From: Sphingobacterium tenebrionis
GTDB taxonomy: Bacteria; Bacteroidota; Bacteroidia; Sphingobacteriales; Sphingobacteriaceae
NCBI RefSeq assembly: GCF_037126265.1
Contig: NZ_JAYLLN010000002.1
Location: 62,001 to 126,000 of the forward strand
DNA length: 64,000 nt
Reading direction: 5' to 3'
Position 1 is the first letter of the stretch. The number at the start of each line of letters is the position of its first letter. Below are positions 41,109 to 50,215 of this stretch, one piece after another. The notes beneath the pieces were generated by a model, which saw only the letters and a program-made list of their open reading frames with translations, was not told the origin of the DNA and did not search any database. Position numbers and translations under genes: made by a program.

Positions 41109-42410
41109 TTAGCCGGGGAAATTAACCCCAGGATATAGGCTAATGTCCATTTTACCAATGGAAGAGCCGTATTGTTTGTTGATGGCATCAATGAACAGGT
41201 TGGCTACAATAGCATTTCCCATAGGGGTTAAATGCACACCATCCAATGAAAACGCATTACCGGTAATGTATGCTGAACTGATCATCACACCGTTATAGAT
41301 ATAACCCGTTTTAACCTTGTTCAAAAAGGCATGAACATCCGCTAAAGCTAGCTTTTTGGCCGCCGCAGTCTCTTTGATAAAGGTATTGATTTCTGAGATA
41401 CGGGAAACCACTAAGTTGATTTCTCCTTCATCCAAAACATATTTACTTTCAATGGGATTCAATGGATGCAAACCATAAGGGATTTTTAATGCATTTTCAA
41501 CACCCAATTTAGCCGTTGGGAAAGTCAATATAAACAGATCGTTAGCTGTTGCTATACGTGGTGTGCCGTTTCCAGTTGCGATATATACATTTTTGGCTTG
41601 TCCACCTGTTGCCGCTTCTACAGCTGCATTTAAACGTGCTGTGGTAACCGTATTAAAGAAAGGGACACTGGTTACATCAGGAATGGTCGCTACCACCCCT
41701 TTTTTCTCTCCTTGGGTTAAGGTTGTGATGAAAGCAGTATAGGCCGCTTTGAAAGTTTCCAAACTGATTAATTTGTTGGTAATGTTTGATTCCACGCCAC
41801 CATTTGTCGCAAAACCTAACACATCGTTATTTCCTAACCAAAAAGAGAAGAATGTATAATCGTGTGATCCTACGTATTGTAGATAGCTGGTAGAATTTTT
41901 GGTCGCATCAGGTAACAAACGTTCAAAATAAGGGTTTCCTGCTTCCGAACCCATGCCTGGTTGTGTTCCAAGATCCAAACGCATGCCTGGTACACCTAAG
42001 TTTTGGATTGGATCCAAATATTTTGTGTATAAAGGACCTCCTTGGGCATTCTTTCCTCGTTCGGCCTGTGCAGCAACTGGTTCAGTGATCGGTGATCCGG
42101 AATCTGTAAACCCTTTGAAGGTAATATATCCAGAACCATTTGCTTGGTCGGCACTAAAAAATGGGGAGGTAAATGCTCCGCCGCCAACTTCTTTCATCTT
42201 TTCAGCGATCAAGTTCGGGAATGCCACTTTTTGTCCTTCTAAGTAAAGGCCATTGTTGGAATATCCAGCCGTTAGGGAGTTTCCGACAGCAATGAATTTT
42301 GAAAAATCTGCTGTACCTTTGGTCGCTTCCAATTCATCTAAGCTGGGCGCACATGAACTAGCCAATCCCAATAAGGCTAATCCGATATATAAGTTAAATT
42401 TATTTTTCAT
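41109..42410 (-). CDS. SGNH/GDSL-type hydrolase lipoprotein
   Basis: 433 residues from the ATG at 42410 (MKNKFNLYIGLALLGLASSC, lipobox); an ATG three codons upstream is possible. Esterase blocks: FIAVGNSLTAGYSNNG (GDS-like with Ser), GVPGMR, FWLGNNDVLG (block III Gly/Asn) and DGVHLTPMGNAIVAN (block V Asp/His). It should be an outer-membrane-associated esterase. The FadL-type porin gene lies 19 bp upstream in the same operon; such pairs suggest handling of lipids or acylated compounds. Confidence 0.9.
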   Translation of the reverse strand: MKNKFNLYIGLALLGLASSCAPSLDELEATKGTADFSKFIAVGNSLTAGYSNNGLYLEGQKVAFPNLIAEKMKEVGGGAFTSPFFSADQANGSGYITFKGFTDSGSPITEPVAAQAERGKNAQGGPLYTKYLDPIQNLGVPGMRLDLGTQPGMGSEAGNPYFERLLPDATKNSTSYLQYVGSHDYTFFSFWLGNNDVLGFATNGGVESNITNKLISLETFKAAYTAFITTLTQGEKKGVVATIPDVTSVPFFNTVTTARLNAAVEAATGGQAKNVYIATGNGTPRIATANDLFILTFPTAKLGVENALKIPYGLHPLNPIESKYVLDEGEINLVVSRISEINTFIKETAAAKKLALADVHAFLNKVKTGYIYNGVMISSAYITGNAFSLDGVHLTPMGNAIVANLFIDAINKQYGSSIGKMDISLYPGVNFPG

Positions 42411-42429
42411 GTTGATCATAATTTGATTC

Positions 42430-43650
42430 CTACCAAGAATAGCTTAATGAAATTCCTGGGGCGTGAATATTGGTTTCGTAAGCACCTGATAATTGGGTTT
42501 CCGCGTTGGTAGTTGTTCTTTTCAGGATTTTTTGGAACACATAAGCCGCAGACATTTGCCAATTAGGCGTGAACTTATAAGTCAATCCAGCTGCTGCCAT
42601 CATACGGTTGTTATCTGGCGTCTCAGGATATACGTATTTTGCCTGCACTGGTGTATACACATAACCGGTACCTGCTCGTAGCTCCAATTTATCTGTGGCC
42701 TCATAGTTGAAACCAATTTTCGCTGAAAATGCATTCTGATAATTTTTTTCGGATCGCGTATCTTGAAGGGTAGGGGTGTTGTTCTCATAATCGAACACCA
42801 ACTCTTTGTAAATGCTGTAATCGATGAAGGATGCATCGATCGCTGTTTTCACTTTCTCAGAAACAGGGAAAGCAATACCTACGTTGAAAGAAGCCGGTAA
42901 AGGCAATTCAGCATCAAATTTACCGTTCGGGAAATTGGCAGCCAAAGATGCCGGAACATCGAAAGTTGCATCTCCACCTTCTAATTTCGTAATCACTTTA
43001 GAACGGTAGTTCAAGGAAATAGCAAATTCATCGGCTAGGTTATAGTGAACACCTAGGTTATATCCCATTCCTGTGCCTGTTCCACTTAAATCAGCCTGGC
43101 CGGCTTTTCCGTCAGAACCGAATACCGGTAATGCTCTTCCTAAATCTACGATACCTACGTTATACACAAAACCACCACCAACGCTGAATTGGTCTGTGAT
43201 CTTAAAGCTTAATGTTGGTTGGATGTAAAATGCACGCATGGAAAGATTGGTCAATGAATATCTTCCCGGCCATTCCTTGCCCCAATCTACCGATCCACCG
43301 TAAGGGGTATAGATCCCGATACCTGCTTTCCACCAAGAATCCTTCGGTCCAAATGCAGCAAACAAGGAAACCGGAGGAGAGATTTGAAAACGTGTATGAT
43401 GTACTTCGGAGCTACCTTTCTCTTGGAAGGCGGAGCGATACATGATCGCACTTGCACCCAGGGAAATGGCGTTGTTTTCCATTTTTACCAATGCACCTGG
43501 ATTGTAGAGGATCGATGTTTCATCAATAAACAAAGCGGATCCTGCTCCAGCCATACCCACTGCTTTTTGGCTTTGGGTATTTACCTGCGAACCTTGGGAA
43601 AAGGCAAGGGCAGGCGATGCCATGAGTAAACAGAGTAATAATCGTTTCAT
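42430..43650 (-). CDS. FadL/TodX-family outer-membrane transporter
   Basis: 406 residues with a Sec signal (MKRLLLCLLMASPALAFSQ). The mature N-terminus SQVNTQSQKAVGMAGAGSALFIDETSILYNPGALV matches the FadL plug (asparagine-proline-glycine motif). Later strands include YIQPTLSFKITDQFSVGGGFVYN, FKFTPNW and a C-terminal HAPGISLSYSW ending in Trp. The family imports long-chain fatty acids or other hydrophobic compounds. It is the first gene of an operon with the SGNH hydrolase. Confidence 0.94.
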   Translation of the reverse strand: MKRLLLCLLMASPALAFSQGSQVNTQSQKAVGMAGAGSALFIDETSILYNPGALVKMENNAISLGASAIMYRSAFQEKGSSEVHHTRFQISPPVSLFAAFGPKDSWWKAGIGIYTPYGGSVDWGKEWPGRYSLTNLSMRAFYIQPTLSFKITDQFSVGGGFVYNVGIVDLGRALPVFGSDGKAGQADLSGTGTGMGYNLGVHYNLADEFAISLNYRSKVITKLEGGDATFDVPASLAANFPNGKFDAELPLPASFNVGIAFPVSEKVKTAIDASFIDYSIYKELVFDYENNTPTLQDTRSEKNYQNAFSAKIGFNYEATDKLELRAGTGYVYTPVQAKYVYPETPDNNRMMAAAGLTYKFTPNWQMSAAYVFQKILKRTTTNAETQLSGAYETNIHAPGISLSYSW

Positions 43651-43827
43651 ATAAATATTGATTAGCGTTTTAAGTTTATTTTAATATTATGCTAACATAG
43701 TAAATAATTATTAAAATATTAAATATTTGTCAACTTTTAATAAATCGGTAGGTAATCCATTTTTTATCAAACATATTTTAAGCTATATTGGTTTTAGATT
43801 TATAGAAACTAAAAAAAATAGGCTATT

Positions 43828-44325
43828 ATGGCAGAAGTATCATTTAAAGGTAATGCAGTGCATACCAGTGGAAATCTTCCCAAAGTAGGAGATGTAGCTC
43901 CAGATTTTACATTGACGACAGGAGATCTGTCACAAAAATCATTGAAGGATTTTGCAGGAAAACAGGTTATATTAAATATTTTCCCAAGTATTGATACTGG
44001 AACTTGTGCAGCGTCGGTTAGACAATTTAATGAGAAAGCATCAGGATTGGATAATACAGTGGTGTTATGTATTTCGAAGGATTTGCCTTTTGCGCAAAGT
44101 AGATTTTGCGCAGCAGAGGGATTGGATAATGTGATTACTTTGTCTGATTTTAAAGATGAGTCTTTTGCTCAGGCATATGGTGTGAAATTTACGGATGGTC
44201 CTTTGACAGGTTTGTTGAGTAGATCAGTGGTGGTGGTTGATGAAGATGGAAAAGTGAAATATACAGAGCAGGTCGCTGAAACGGTAGAAGAACCGAATTA
44301 TGAAGCTGCTTTAGCAGCTTTGTAG
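43828..44325 (+). CDS. tpx: Thiol peroxidase Tpx (atypical 2-Cys peroxiredoxin)
   Basis: 165 residues. Peroxidatic Cys60 in SIDTGTCAASVRQF and resolving Cys94 in SRFCAAEGLDNV, with the Tpx-specific spacing. It reduces peroxides with electrons from thioredoxin. The start AEVSFKGNAVHTSGNLP is typical. It is convergent with metZ, with repeat R6 between them. A second peroxiredoxin, Bcp, is encoded 4 kb away. Confidence 0.97.
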   Translation: MAEVSFKGNAVHTSGNLPKVGDVAPDFTLTTGDLSQKSLKDFAGKQVILNIFPSIDTGTCAASVRQFNEKASGLDNTVVLCISKDLPFAQSRFCAAEGLDNVITLSDFKDESFAQAYGVKFTDGPLTGLLSRSVVVVDEDGKVKYTEQVAETVEEPNYEAALAAL

Positions 44326-44344
44326 AAGTTTGTGAAATAATACC

Positions 44345-44443
44345 CGTCATTGCGAGGAGGTACGACGAAGCAATCTTTCGATTAGTGTAAAGATTGCTTC
44401 GTCGTGCCTCCTCGCAATGACGATAAAGCTCGCAATGACGTAA
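44345..44443. repeat. Palindromic intergenic repeat, copy R6 (short form)
   Basis: CGTCATTGCGAGGAGGTACG...AGCAATCTTT, centre CGATTAGTGT, AAAGATTGCTTCGTCGTGCC...; an extra GCTCGCAATGACG terminus follows on the right. It lies between convergent tpx (+) and metZ (-). Confidence 0.95.
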
Positions 44444-44462
44444 AAAGCCTATCAATTACAGT

Positions 44463-45635
44463 CTACCTACTCGCTTCCAAAGCTTGCAAGATATCCTCAA
44501 TAATATCCTCTTGATCCTCAATACCAATCGACAACCTGATTGTCCCAGGTCTTATCCCCAATTTCTCCCTTTCCTCTTCCTTCAATTTCGAATGCGTAGT
44601 TGTACCAGGATGGGTAGCAATAGACCTTGAATCCCCTAAATTCGAAGTATAAAGAATCATTTTCAAAGCGTCCAAAAACTTAAATGCCCTTTCCTTACCA
44701 CCCTTAACTTCAATCGTCACAATTCCACCCCCTGCTTTCATCTGTTTCTTCGCCAGTTCATACTGCGGATGCGAAGGCAGAAAAGGATATTTCACATCCA
44801 GAATCTCATCATGTTTTTCCAAAGTCTCGGCCAATGCCAAAGCATTTGAACAATGACGATCCATCCGCAGTCCCAATGTTTCTATACTCTTCGAAAGAAC
44901 CCAAGCATTAAATGCCGACATCGCTGGTCCGGTATGGCGAATAAAAAACATCAGTTTATCCATCAATTCCTGCTTTCCAACGATCACCCCGCCCAATACA
45001 CGTCCTTGTCCGTCCATGTATTTAGTGGCCGAATGAATGGATAGATCAAAGCCATATTGTAAAGGCTTCTGAAGGTATGGCGTAGCAAAGCAATTATCGA
45101 TCGCAAAAATAATGTTCGGGTATTTCTTCTTCAGACCTCCTAACCATTCCAGATCCACCAATTCCAGACCCGGATTAGAAGGCGATTCCAAAAAGATGAA
45201 CTTGGTGTTCGGCTGGATCGCTTTTTCCCATTCCTCCGGATTGATCGCATCCACATAGGTGGTGGTCACTCCCCAGCGTGGGAACAACTGCGTGAACAAT
45301 TGATGGGTAGAGCCAAAGATTGCTCTAGAAGAAACGATATGGTCTCCACTTTCTATAAAACCTGCAAAACAAGCAAAAATAGCACCCATGCCCGATCCAA
45401 ATGCCAAGCCAGCCTCAGCTCCTTCCAACAAACATACCTTATTGATGAACTCCGTTGTGTTCGGGTTAGCATACCGGGAATAGACCATTGCCTCTTCCTC
45501 TTCCGCAAAAACCGCACGGCCTTGTTCTGCACTGTCGAATATAAAACTGGATGTTAGGTATAAGGGCACCGAATGCTCCCGGATGTTGGATCGTTGAGCC
45601 TGTTCTCGGATGATTTTGGATTGTTCTTTGTTCAT
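44463..45635 (-). CDS. metZ: O-succinylhomoserine sulfhydrylase / Cys-Met metabolism PLP enzyme
   Basis: 390 residues from MNKEQSKIIREQA; an in-frame ATG three codons upstream exists. PLP lysine in HSATKYMDGQGRVLGGV, with SSFIFDSAEQGRAVF, VYSRYANPNTTEF, AFGSGMGAIFACF, ESPSNPGLELVDLEWLG, and C-terminal SLGDSRSIATHPGTTTHSKL. The sequence style fits MetZ, which makes homocysteine from an acylhomoserine and sulfide; cystathionine lyases are close relatives, so the exact reaction is probable rather than certain. Confidence 0.88.
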   Translation of the reverse strand: MNKEQSKIIREQAQRSNIREHSVPLYLTSSFIFDSAEQGRAVFAEEEEAMVYSRYANPNTTEFINKVCLLEGAEAGLAFGSGMGAIFACFAGFIESGDHIVSSRAIFGSTHQLFTQLFPRWGVTTTYVDAINPEEWEKAIQPNTKFIFLESPSNPGLELVDLEWLGGLKKKYPNIIFAIDNCFATPYLQKPLQYGFDLSIHSATKYMDGQGRVLGGVIVGKQELMDKLMFFIRHTGPAMSAFNAWVLSKSIETLGLRMDRHCSNALALAETLEKHDEILDVKYPFLPSHPQYELAKKQMKAGGGIVTIEVKGGKERAFKFLDALKMILYTSNLGDSRSIATHPGTTTHSKLKEEEREKLGIRPGTIRLSIGIEDQEDIIEDILQALEASR

Positions 45636-45744
45636 GATGAACAAATGTATTTACTTTTTAAGAAAAATCTCCAAATACTAACCATAATTTTCCGCCTAAA
45701 TCCCTGTTTTTTATTACGCAAAGGTTTGCTTACTTGCCTTAGGA

Positions 45745-45776
45745 TTTGCCATAGCAAGGCAATTTCTTTAGATTTG
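45745..45776 (+). promoter_or_regulatory. Bacteroidota-type promoter for the FAH hydrolase / M23 operon
   Basis: TTTG (45745-45748) and TAGATTTG (45769-45776) are 20 bases apart, a good match to the -33/-7 pair. About 50 bases remain to the ATG at 45830. Confidence 0.65.
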
Positions 45777-45829
45777 TTTGAGAAGGATTTGGATTCCAGT
45801 CCAAATTGAAAAACATCAAAATCAAATAA

Positions 45830-46441
45830 ATGAAAGTAATTGCAATTGGTAGAAACTATATTGATCATGCCAAAGAATTAAATAATCCAGTCCCTGAAAG
45901 TCCGGTGATTTTTCTAAAACCCGATACGGCCATACTAAAAGACAATAAAGATTTCTACTATCCAGAATTTTCCAAAGATGTACATTATGAAGTAGAAGTA
46001 GTATTACGCATTTGTAACGAAGGAAAACATGTTTCCAAGAAATTTGCCAATAAATATTACGATGCCATCGGTTTAGGGATCGACTTTACGGCACGTGATA
46101 TTCAGTCAGCCCACAAAGCAAAAGGCTTACCTTGGGAATTGGCAAAGGCCTTTGACCATTCTGCAGTGATCAGTCCGCTGATTCCGAAAGATCAATTCGA
46201 GGACCCTCGCAATCTCTCTTTCTCCATGAAGAAGAACGACGAAACTGTTCAAGAAGGAAATACCCAGGATATGATTTTTGATTATGATAGCCTGATCAGT
46301 TTTGTATCAACCTACATCACCTTAAGAAAAGGCGATTTAATTTACACAGGTACACCTGCCGGCGTAGGACCTATCCAGATCGGGGATAAACTGGAAGGGT
46401 TTTTGGAAGGCAAAAGCATGTTTACCTGCCATATCAAATAA
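45830..46441 (+). CDS. Fumarylacetoacetate hydrolase family protein
   Basis: 203 residues. Family segments: MKVIAIGRNYIDHAKELNNPVPESPVIFLKP, HYEVEVVLRI (metal Glu), AIGLGIDFTARDIQ, AKGLPWELAKAFDHSA and YTGTPAGVGPI. Relatives include acylpyruvate hydrolases and oxaloacetate decarboxylases of the YcgM/FAHD1 type, and its short length fits that subgroup. It is followed, after one base, by the M23 peptidase gene. Confidence 0.92.
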   Translation: MKVIAIGRNYIDHAKELNNPVPESPVIFLKPDTAILKDNKDFYYPEFSKDVHYEVEVVLRICNEGKHVSKKFANKYYDAIGLGIDFTARDIQSAHKAKGLPWELAKAFDHSAVISPLIPKDQFEDPRNLSFSMKKNDETVQEGNTQDMIFDYDSLISFVSTYITLRKGDLIYTGTPAGVGPIQIGDKLEGFLEGKSMFTCHIK

Positions 46442-46442
46442 T

Positions 46443-48164
46443 ATGAAAAAAAGCACACTCACATTGATAACAACCCTGATGCTTGGCCTAACAACCCAGG
46501 CACAGAACCCAAATATCATTACCTCCAAAACCTATCCACAAGGGTATTTTAGAAACCCTTTGAATATTGCGCAGGATGCTTCCGGTACTTTTGGGGAATT
46601 AAGGTCCACCCATTTTCATGCGGGGGATGATTACAGGACCCAGCAGCGCATTGGATTGCCTTTGCATGCTGCCGCTGAAGGTTATGTTTCCCGATTAAGG
46701 GTACAGATCGGTGGTGGCGGAAATTCTGTCTACATCACCCATCCTAATGGCTATACCACCGTATACCTGCATATGGACAGCTTTAATTCTACCTTGACCA
46801 ACATCATGAAAGCGGAACAGTACAAACAGAAGCGTTTTGATGTGGATATGGAATTGAAGGAAGGGCAGGTGAAATTAACCAAGGGACAGTTTATCGGAAA
46901 TGCGGGAAATACAGGAGGTTCTGCCGGTCCACACCTGCATTTTGAAATCCGGGATACGAAAACCCAAAGACCTCAGAATCCACAACTTTTCGGGCTGAAG
47001 TTTACCGATAATTATAATCCAACCATTAATGGGATTACGGTGTATGATCTCCAAGATCCCTTGTTCAATGAAGGCACACCAAGACGTCCTCAAGCCGTTA
47101 AGGCATTGGGGTCTGGGCGTTATACCCTAGCTTCCGGTGCAGTTATTCCTGTGAATGGAAAGTTTGGTTTAGGGATCAATACCATTGATAGGCATCGGGC
47201 AGGAGGATTTCAGAACGGCGTCTATTCCATCGAATTGTTCTTGGATGGAAAAGCGATCTCTACCGTGCTCTTTGAAGAACTGGATTTCAACAGCTCAAGT
47301 GCTATCCACGGATACATCGACTTTGCCACTTTTAAAAGAACGAAAGCGAAAGTGCAGAAAAGCTTCAAAGATCCGGGAAACCCCATAAATATCTTCAAGC
47401 ACCTGGATAACCAAGGAATCATTGAATTGAAGGATGATCAGGTCCATGATGTAAAATATGTGGTAAAGGATGTCCGCGGAAATTGCAGTGAATTGAATTT
47501 TAAGGTTCAGAATAGATCCAGTTATCAACCAAAAGCTAATCCTGCGAAAGGCGAACTCTTCGCCTATAATAAGGACAATAAATATACGGTAGATTTTATC
47601 CAGGTAGATATTCCAGAAGGCGCATTATATTCCGATCTGGATTTCAATTATAGCCAGAGTGCTCAACGCCCAAATTCCTATTCCCAAGTGCACCATGTAG
47701 GAAGCACTATGGTACCCTTGTTTTCGACCTATAAACTCAGCATTAAACCAACCAATCTCCCACCCCATTTGGAAAGCAAAGCGTTGATTGCATCGGTGCA
47801 GAACGGTTCGGTAGGTGGTAAATTCGAAAAAGATTGGGTAACCGTGAATACCAAGGTATTTGGCTCCTTTTATATCGTGGTGGATACCATCGCACCGACA
47901 ATTACCCCAAGGAATTTCAGCCCTGGCAAGAATGTGGCCGCCCAATCTAAGATAGATTTTACCATTGCCGACAACTTTTCGGGAATCCAATCGTTCAATG
48001 CCTATATAGATGATCAATGGGTACTGATGGAATACGATTCCAAGAATAGGCACCTGTGGCATCGCTTTGAACCTAGTCTTTCCAAAGGCCAGCACCGATT
48101 CAAATTGGTCGTGAAGGATTGGAAGGACAATGAAAAAGTGTATGAAGCAAATTTCACCAGATAA
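46443..48164 (+). CDS. Secreted M23-family peptidase
   Basis: 573 residues with a Sec signal (MKKSTLTLITTLMLGLTTQAQ). The LytM-type metallopeptidase domain is near the N-terminus (residues about 40-180): STHFHAGDDYRTQQ (zinc His and Asp), YTTVYLHMDSF and SAGPHLHFEIRD (HxH). The C-terminal 390 residues are beta-rich Ig-like domains (VDTIAPTITPRNFSPGK). Family role: peptidoglycan endopeptidase or cell-separation factor; some members lack activity, but here all zinc ligands are visible. It starts one base after the FAH-family gene. Confidence 0.93.
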   Translation: MKKSTLTLITTLMLGLTTQAQNPNIITSKTYPQGYFRNPLNIAQDASGTFGELRSTHFHAGDDYRTQQRIGLPLHAAAEGYVSRLRVQIGGGGNSVYITHPNGYTTVYLHMDSFNSTLTNIMKAEQYKQKRFDVDMELKEGQVKLTKGQFIGNAGNTGGSAGPHLHFEIRDTKTQRPQNPQLFGLKFTDNYNPTINGITVYDLQDPLFNEGTPRRPQAVKALGSGRYTLASGAVIPVNGKFGLGINTIDRHRAGGFQNGVYSIELFLDGKAISTVLFEELDFNSSSAIHGYIDFATFKRTKAKVQKSFKDPGNPINIFKHLDNQGIIELKDDQVHDVKYVVKDVRGNCSELNFKVQNRSSYQPKANPAKGELFAYNKDNKYTVDFIQVDIPEGALYSDLDFNYSQSAQRPNSYSQVHHVGSTMVPLFSTYKLSIKPTNLPPHLESKALIASVQNGSVGGKFEKDWVTVNTKVFGSFYIVVDTIAPTITPRNFSPGKNVAAQSKIDFTIADNFSGIQSFNAYIDDQWVLMEYDSKNRHLWHRFEPSLSKGQHRFKLVVKDWKDNEKVYEANFTR

Positions 48165-48199
48165 GACTATAAGATAATTCTCACCAAATAAGAAAGATT

Positions 48200-48664
48200 A
48201 TGGCAACATTAGCAATAGGGGATCAAGCTCCTGCAATTACAGCAAAGGACCAACAAGGAAATACAGTTAACCTATCGGATTTTAAAGGGAAAAAGGTAAT
48301 CCTTTATTTTTATCCAAAAGATAATACACCGGGATGTACCACCGAAGCTTGTAATTTCCGGGATAATTACCAAAGCCTAAAGCAGGATGGTTTCGAAGTG
48401 ATCGGCGTAAGTACCGACAGCGAGCAGTCCCATCAGAAGTTCATAGAAAAATTTGAATTACCCTTTACCTTATTGGCCGATGAGGATCAGAAGATCGTGA
48501 ATGATTATGGCGTTTGGGCAGAAAAAAACATGTACGGTAAAAAATACATGGGCACCAATAGAACCACTTTCGTTATCGATGAGGAGGGTAAGATCGAACA
48601 TATTATCAAAAAAGTGGACAACAAGAACGCAACCCAACAAATTCGGGACTTATTGGCAAAATAA
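48200..48664 (+). CDS. bcp: Thioredoxin-dependent peroxiredoxin Bcp
   Basis: 154 residues. Peroxidatic Cys46 in YPKDNTPGCTTEAC and Cys51 as the probable resolving residue, typical of BCP/PrxQ. FRDNYQSLKQDGFEVIGVSTDSEQSHQKF and WAEKNMYGKKYMGTNRTTFVIDE are also family hallmarks. It lies 35 bp after the M23 gene and directly before the glyS promoter. Confidence 0.97.
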   Translation: MATLAIGDQAPAITAKDQQGNTVNLSDFKGKKVILYFYPKDNTPGCTTEACNFRDNYQSLKQDGFEVIGVSTDSEQSHQKFIEKFELPFTLLADEDQKIVNDYGVWAEKNMYGKKYMGTNRTTFVIDEEGKIEHIIKKVDNKNATQQIRDLLAK

Positions 48665-48679
48665 GTCATACGAATACAT

Positions 48680-48687
48680 TATATTTG
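48680..48687 (+). promoter_or_regulatory. glyS -7 element, implying a near-leaderless transcript
   Basis: TATATTTG fits TAnnTTTG and ends 6 bases before the glyS ATG, so transcription would begin at or next to the start codon. Confidence 0.5.
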
Positions 48688-48693
48688 CCCCTT

Positions 48694-50163
48694 ATGAGCA
48701 AGCAAACAGACGATTTTTTCAAGAATATTATTTCCCATGCGAAGGAATATGGTTTTGTTTTTCCTTCGAGTGAAATATACGACGGCCTAAGTGCCGTATA
48801 TGATTATGGTCAATTAGGTTCTGAACTGAAAAACAACCTGAAGACCTATTGGTGGAAATCCATGGTGCAATTGAATGAAAATATAGTAGGTATTGATGCC
48901 GCTATTTTCATGCATCCAACCACTTGGAAAGCTTCCGGACACGTGGATGGGTTCAATGATCCCATGATCGACAATAAGGACTCCAAGAAACGCTATCGTG
49001 CAGATCAATTGATCGAAGATAAAATCGACCGTTATGAAAAGGATGGTAAAACGGATAAGGCCGCGCAGCTACAAAAAGATCTAGATGATGCCTTGAATGC
49101 GGATGATCTTGCTCGTCTAAAAACCATAATTGAAGACCATAACATCGTTTGTCCTATCTCGGGAACCAAGAACTGGACCGATGTGCGTCAATTCAACCTG
49201 ATGTTTGCTACCCAAATGGGTGCTATGGCTGATGGAGCAGAACAAGTATATCTTCGTCCGGAAACGGCACAGGGTATCTTTGTGAACTTCCTGAATGTTC
49301 AAAAGACAGGTCGTATGAAAATCCCTTTTGGTATTGCGCAGATTGGTAAAGCCTTCCGTAATGAGGTCATCGCTCGTCAGTTCATCATGCGTATGCGTGA
49401 ATTTGAACAAATGGAGATGCAATTCTTCGTTCGTCCAGGCTCGGAATTAGACTGGTATAAGCAATGGAAAGAAACACGTTTGAAATGGCATTTGGCATTA
49501 GGAGCAGATCCTAACAAATACCGTTTCCATGACCATGTGAAATTAGCGCATTATGCGAACGCTGCAGTCGATATCGAGTATCAATTCCCATTCGGTTTCA
49601 AAGAAGTGGAAGGTATCCACTCCCGTACAGATTTCGATTTAAAACAACATCAGGAATTCTCAGGAAAGAAACTTCAATATTTTGATCCTGAAATCAACCA
49701 GAGCTATATCCCTTATGTGATTGAAACCTCTATCGGATTGGATCGTTTATTCCTTACCGTATTGGCGAATAGCCTGGTACAGGAAGACCTTTCTACCGAG
49801 GAAAGACAGGATTCACGCGTGGTCTTGAAATTCCATCCAGCGATCGCTCCAGTGAAGGCTGCGGTGTTACCATTGACCAAAAAGGATGGCCTACCTGAAA
49901 AAGCAAGAGAGATCATGGCGAAATTGAAATTGGATTACAATATCCAATACGATGAGAAGGATTCCATTGGTAAGCGCTATCGCCGTCAAGATGCCATCGG
50001 TACGCCTTTCTGTATCACAGTGGATCACCAGTCATTGGAAGATAATACCGTAACTATCCGTCACCGCGACAGCATGGAACAGGAACGTGTAAATGCAGAA
50101 GATCTAGAAAGGATCATTGCTGACCGGGTAAGTTTAAGTGGCTTATTGAAACAATTAATCTAA
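48694..50163 (+). CDS. glyS: Glycyl-tRNA synthetase, alpha2 type
   Basis: 489 residues from the ATG at 48694 (MSKQTDDFF). Class II motifs: motif 1 region YGQLGSELKNNLKTYWWK, motif 2 AQIGKAFRNEVIARQFIMRMREFEQMEMQFF, motif 3 VIETSIGLDRLFL, and the anticodon-binding domain with APVKAAVLPLTKKDGLP at the C-terminus. It charges tRNA-Gly. This is the single-chain eukaryote-like form, as usual in Bacteroidota. Confidence 0.97.
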   Translation: MSKQTDDFFKNIISHAKEYGFVFPSSEIYDGLSAVYDYGQLGSELKNNLKTYWWKSMVQLNENIVGIDAAIFMHPTTWKASGHVDGFNDPMIDNKDSKKRYRADQLIEDKIDRYEKDGKTDKAAQLQKDLDDALNADDLARLKTIIEDHNIVCPISGTKNWTDVRQFNLMFATQMGAMADGAEQVYLRPETAQGIFVNFLNVQKTGRMKIPFGIAQIGKAFRNEVIARQFIMRMREFEQMEMQFFVRPGSELDWYKQWKETRLKWHLALGADPNKYRFHDHVKLAHYANAAVDIEYQFPFGFKEVEGIHSRTDFDLKQHQEFSGKKLQYFDPEINQSYIPYVIETSIGLDRLFLTVLANSLVQEDLSTEERQDSRVVLKFHPAIAPVKAAVLPLTKKDGLPEKAREIMAKLKLDYNIQYDEKDSIGKRYRRQDAIGTPFCITVDHQSLEDNTVTIRHRDSMEQERVNAEDLERIIADRVSLSGLLKQLI

Positions 50164-50180
50164 TCTTTAGAGGAATATAT

Positions 50181-50214
50181 AAAGCCTGTTATGGAAACGT
50201 AACAGGCTTTTTTA
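50181..50214. terminator. Bidirectional terminator between glyS and the AraC gene
   Basis: 11-bp perfect stem AAAGCCTGTTA / TAACAGGCTTT, loop TGGAAACG, then TTTTATTT on the plus strand. Confidence 0.88.
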
Positions 50215-50215
50215 T

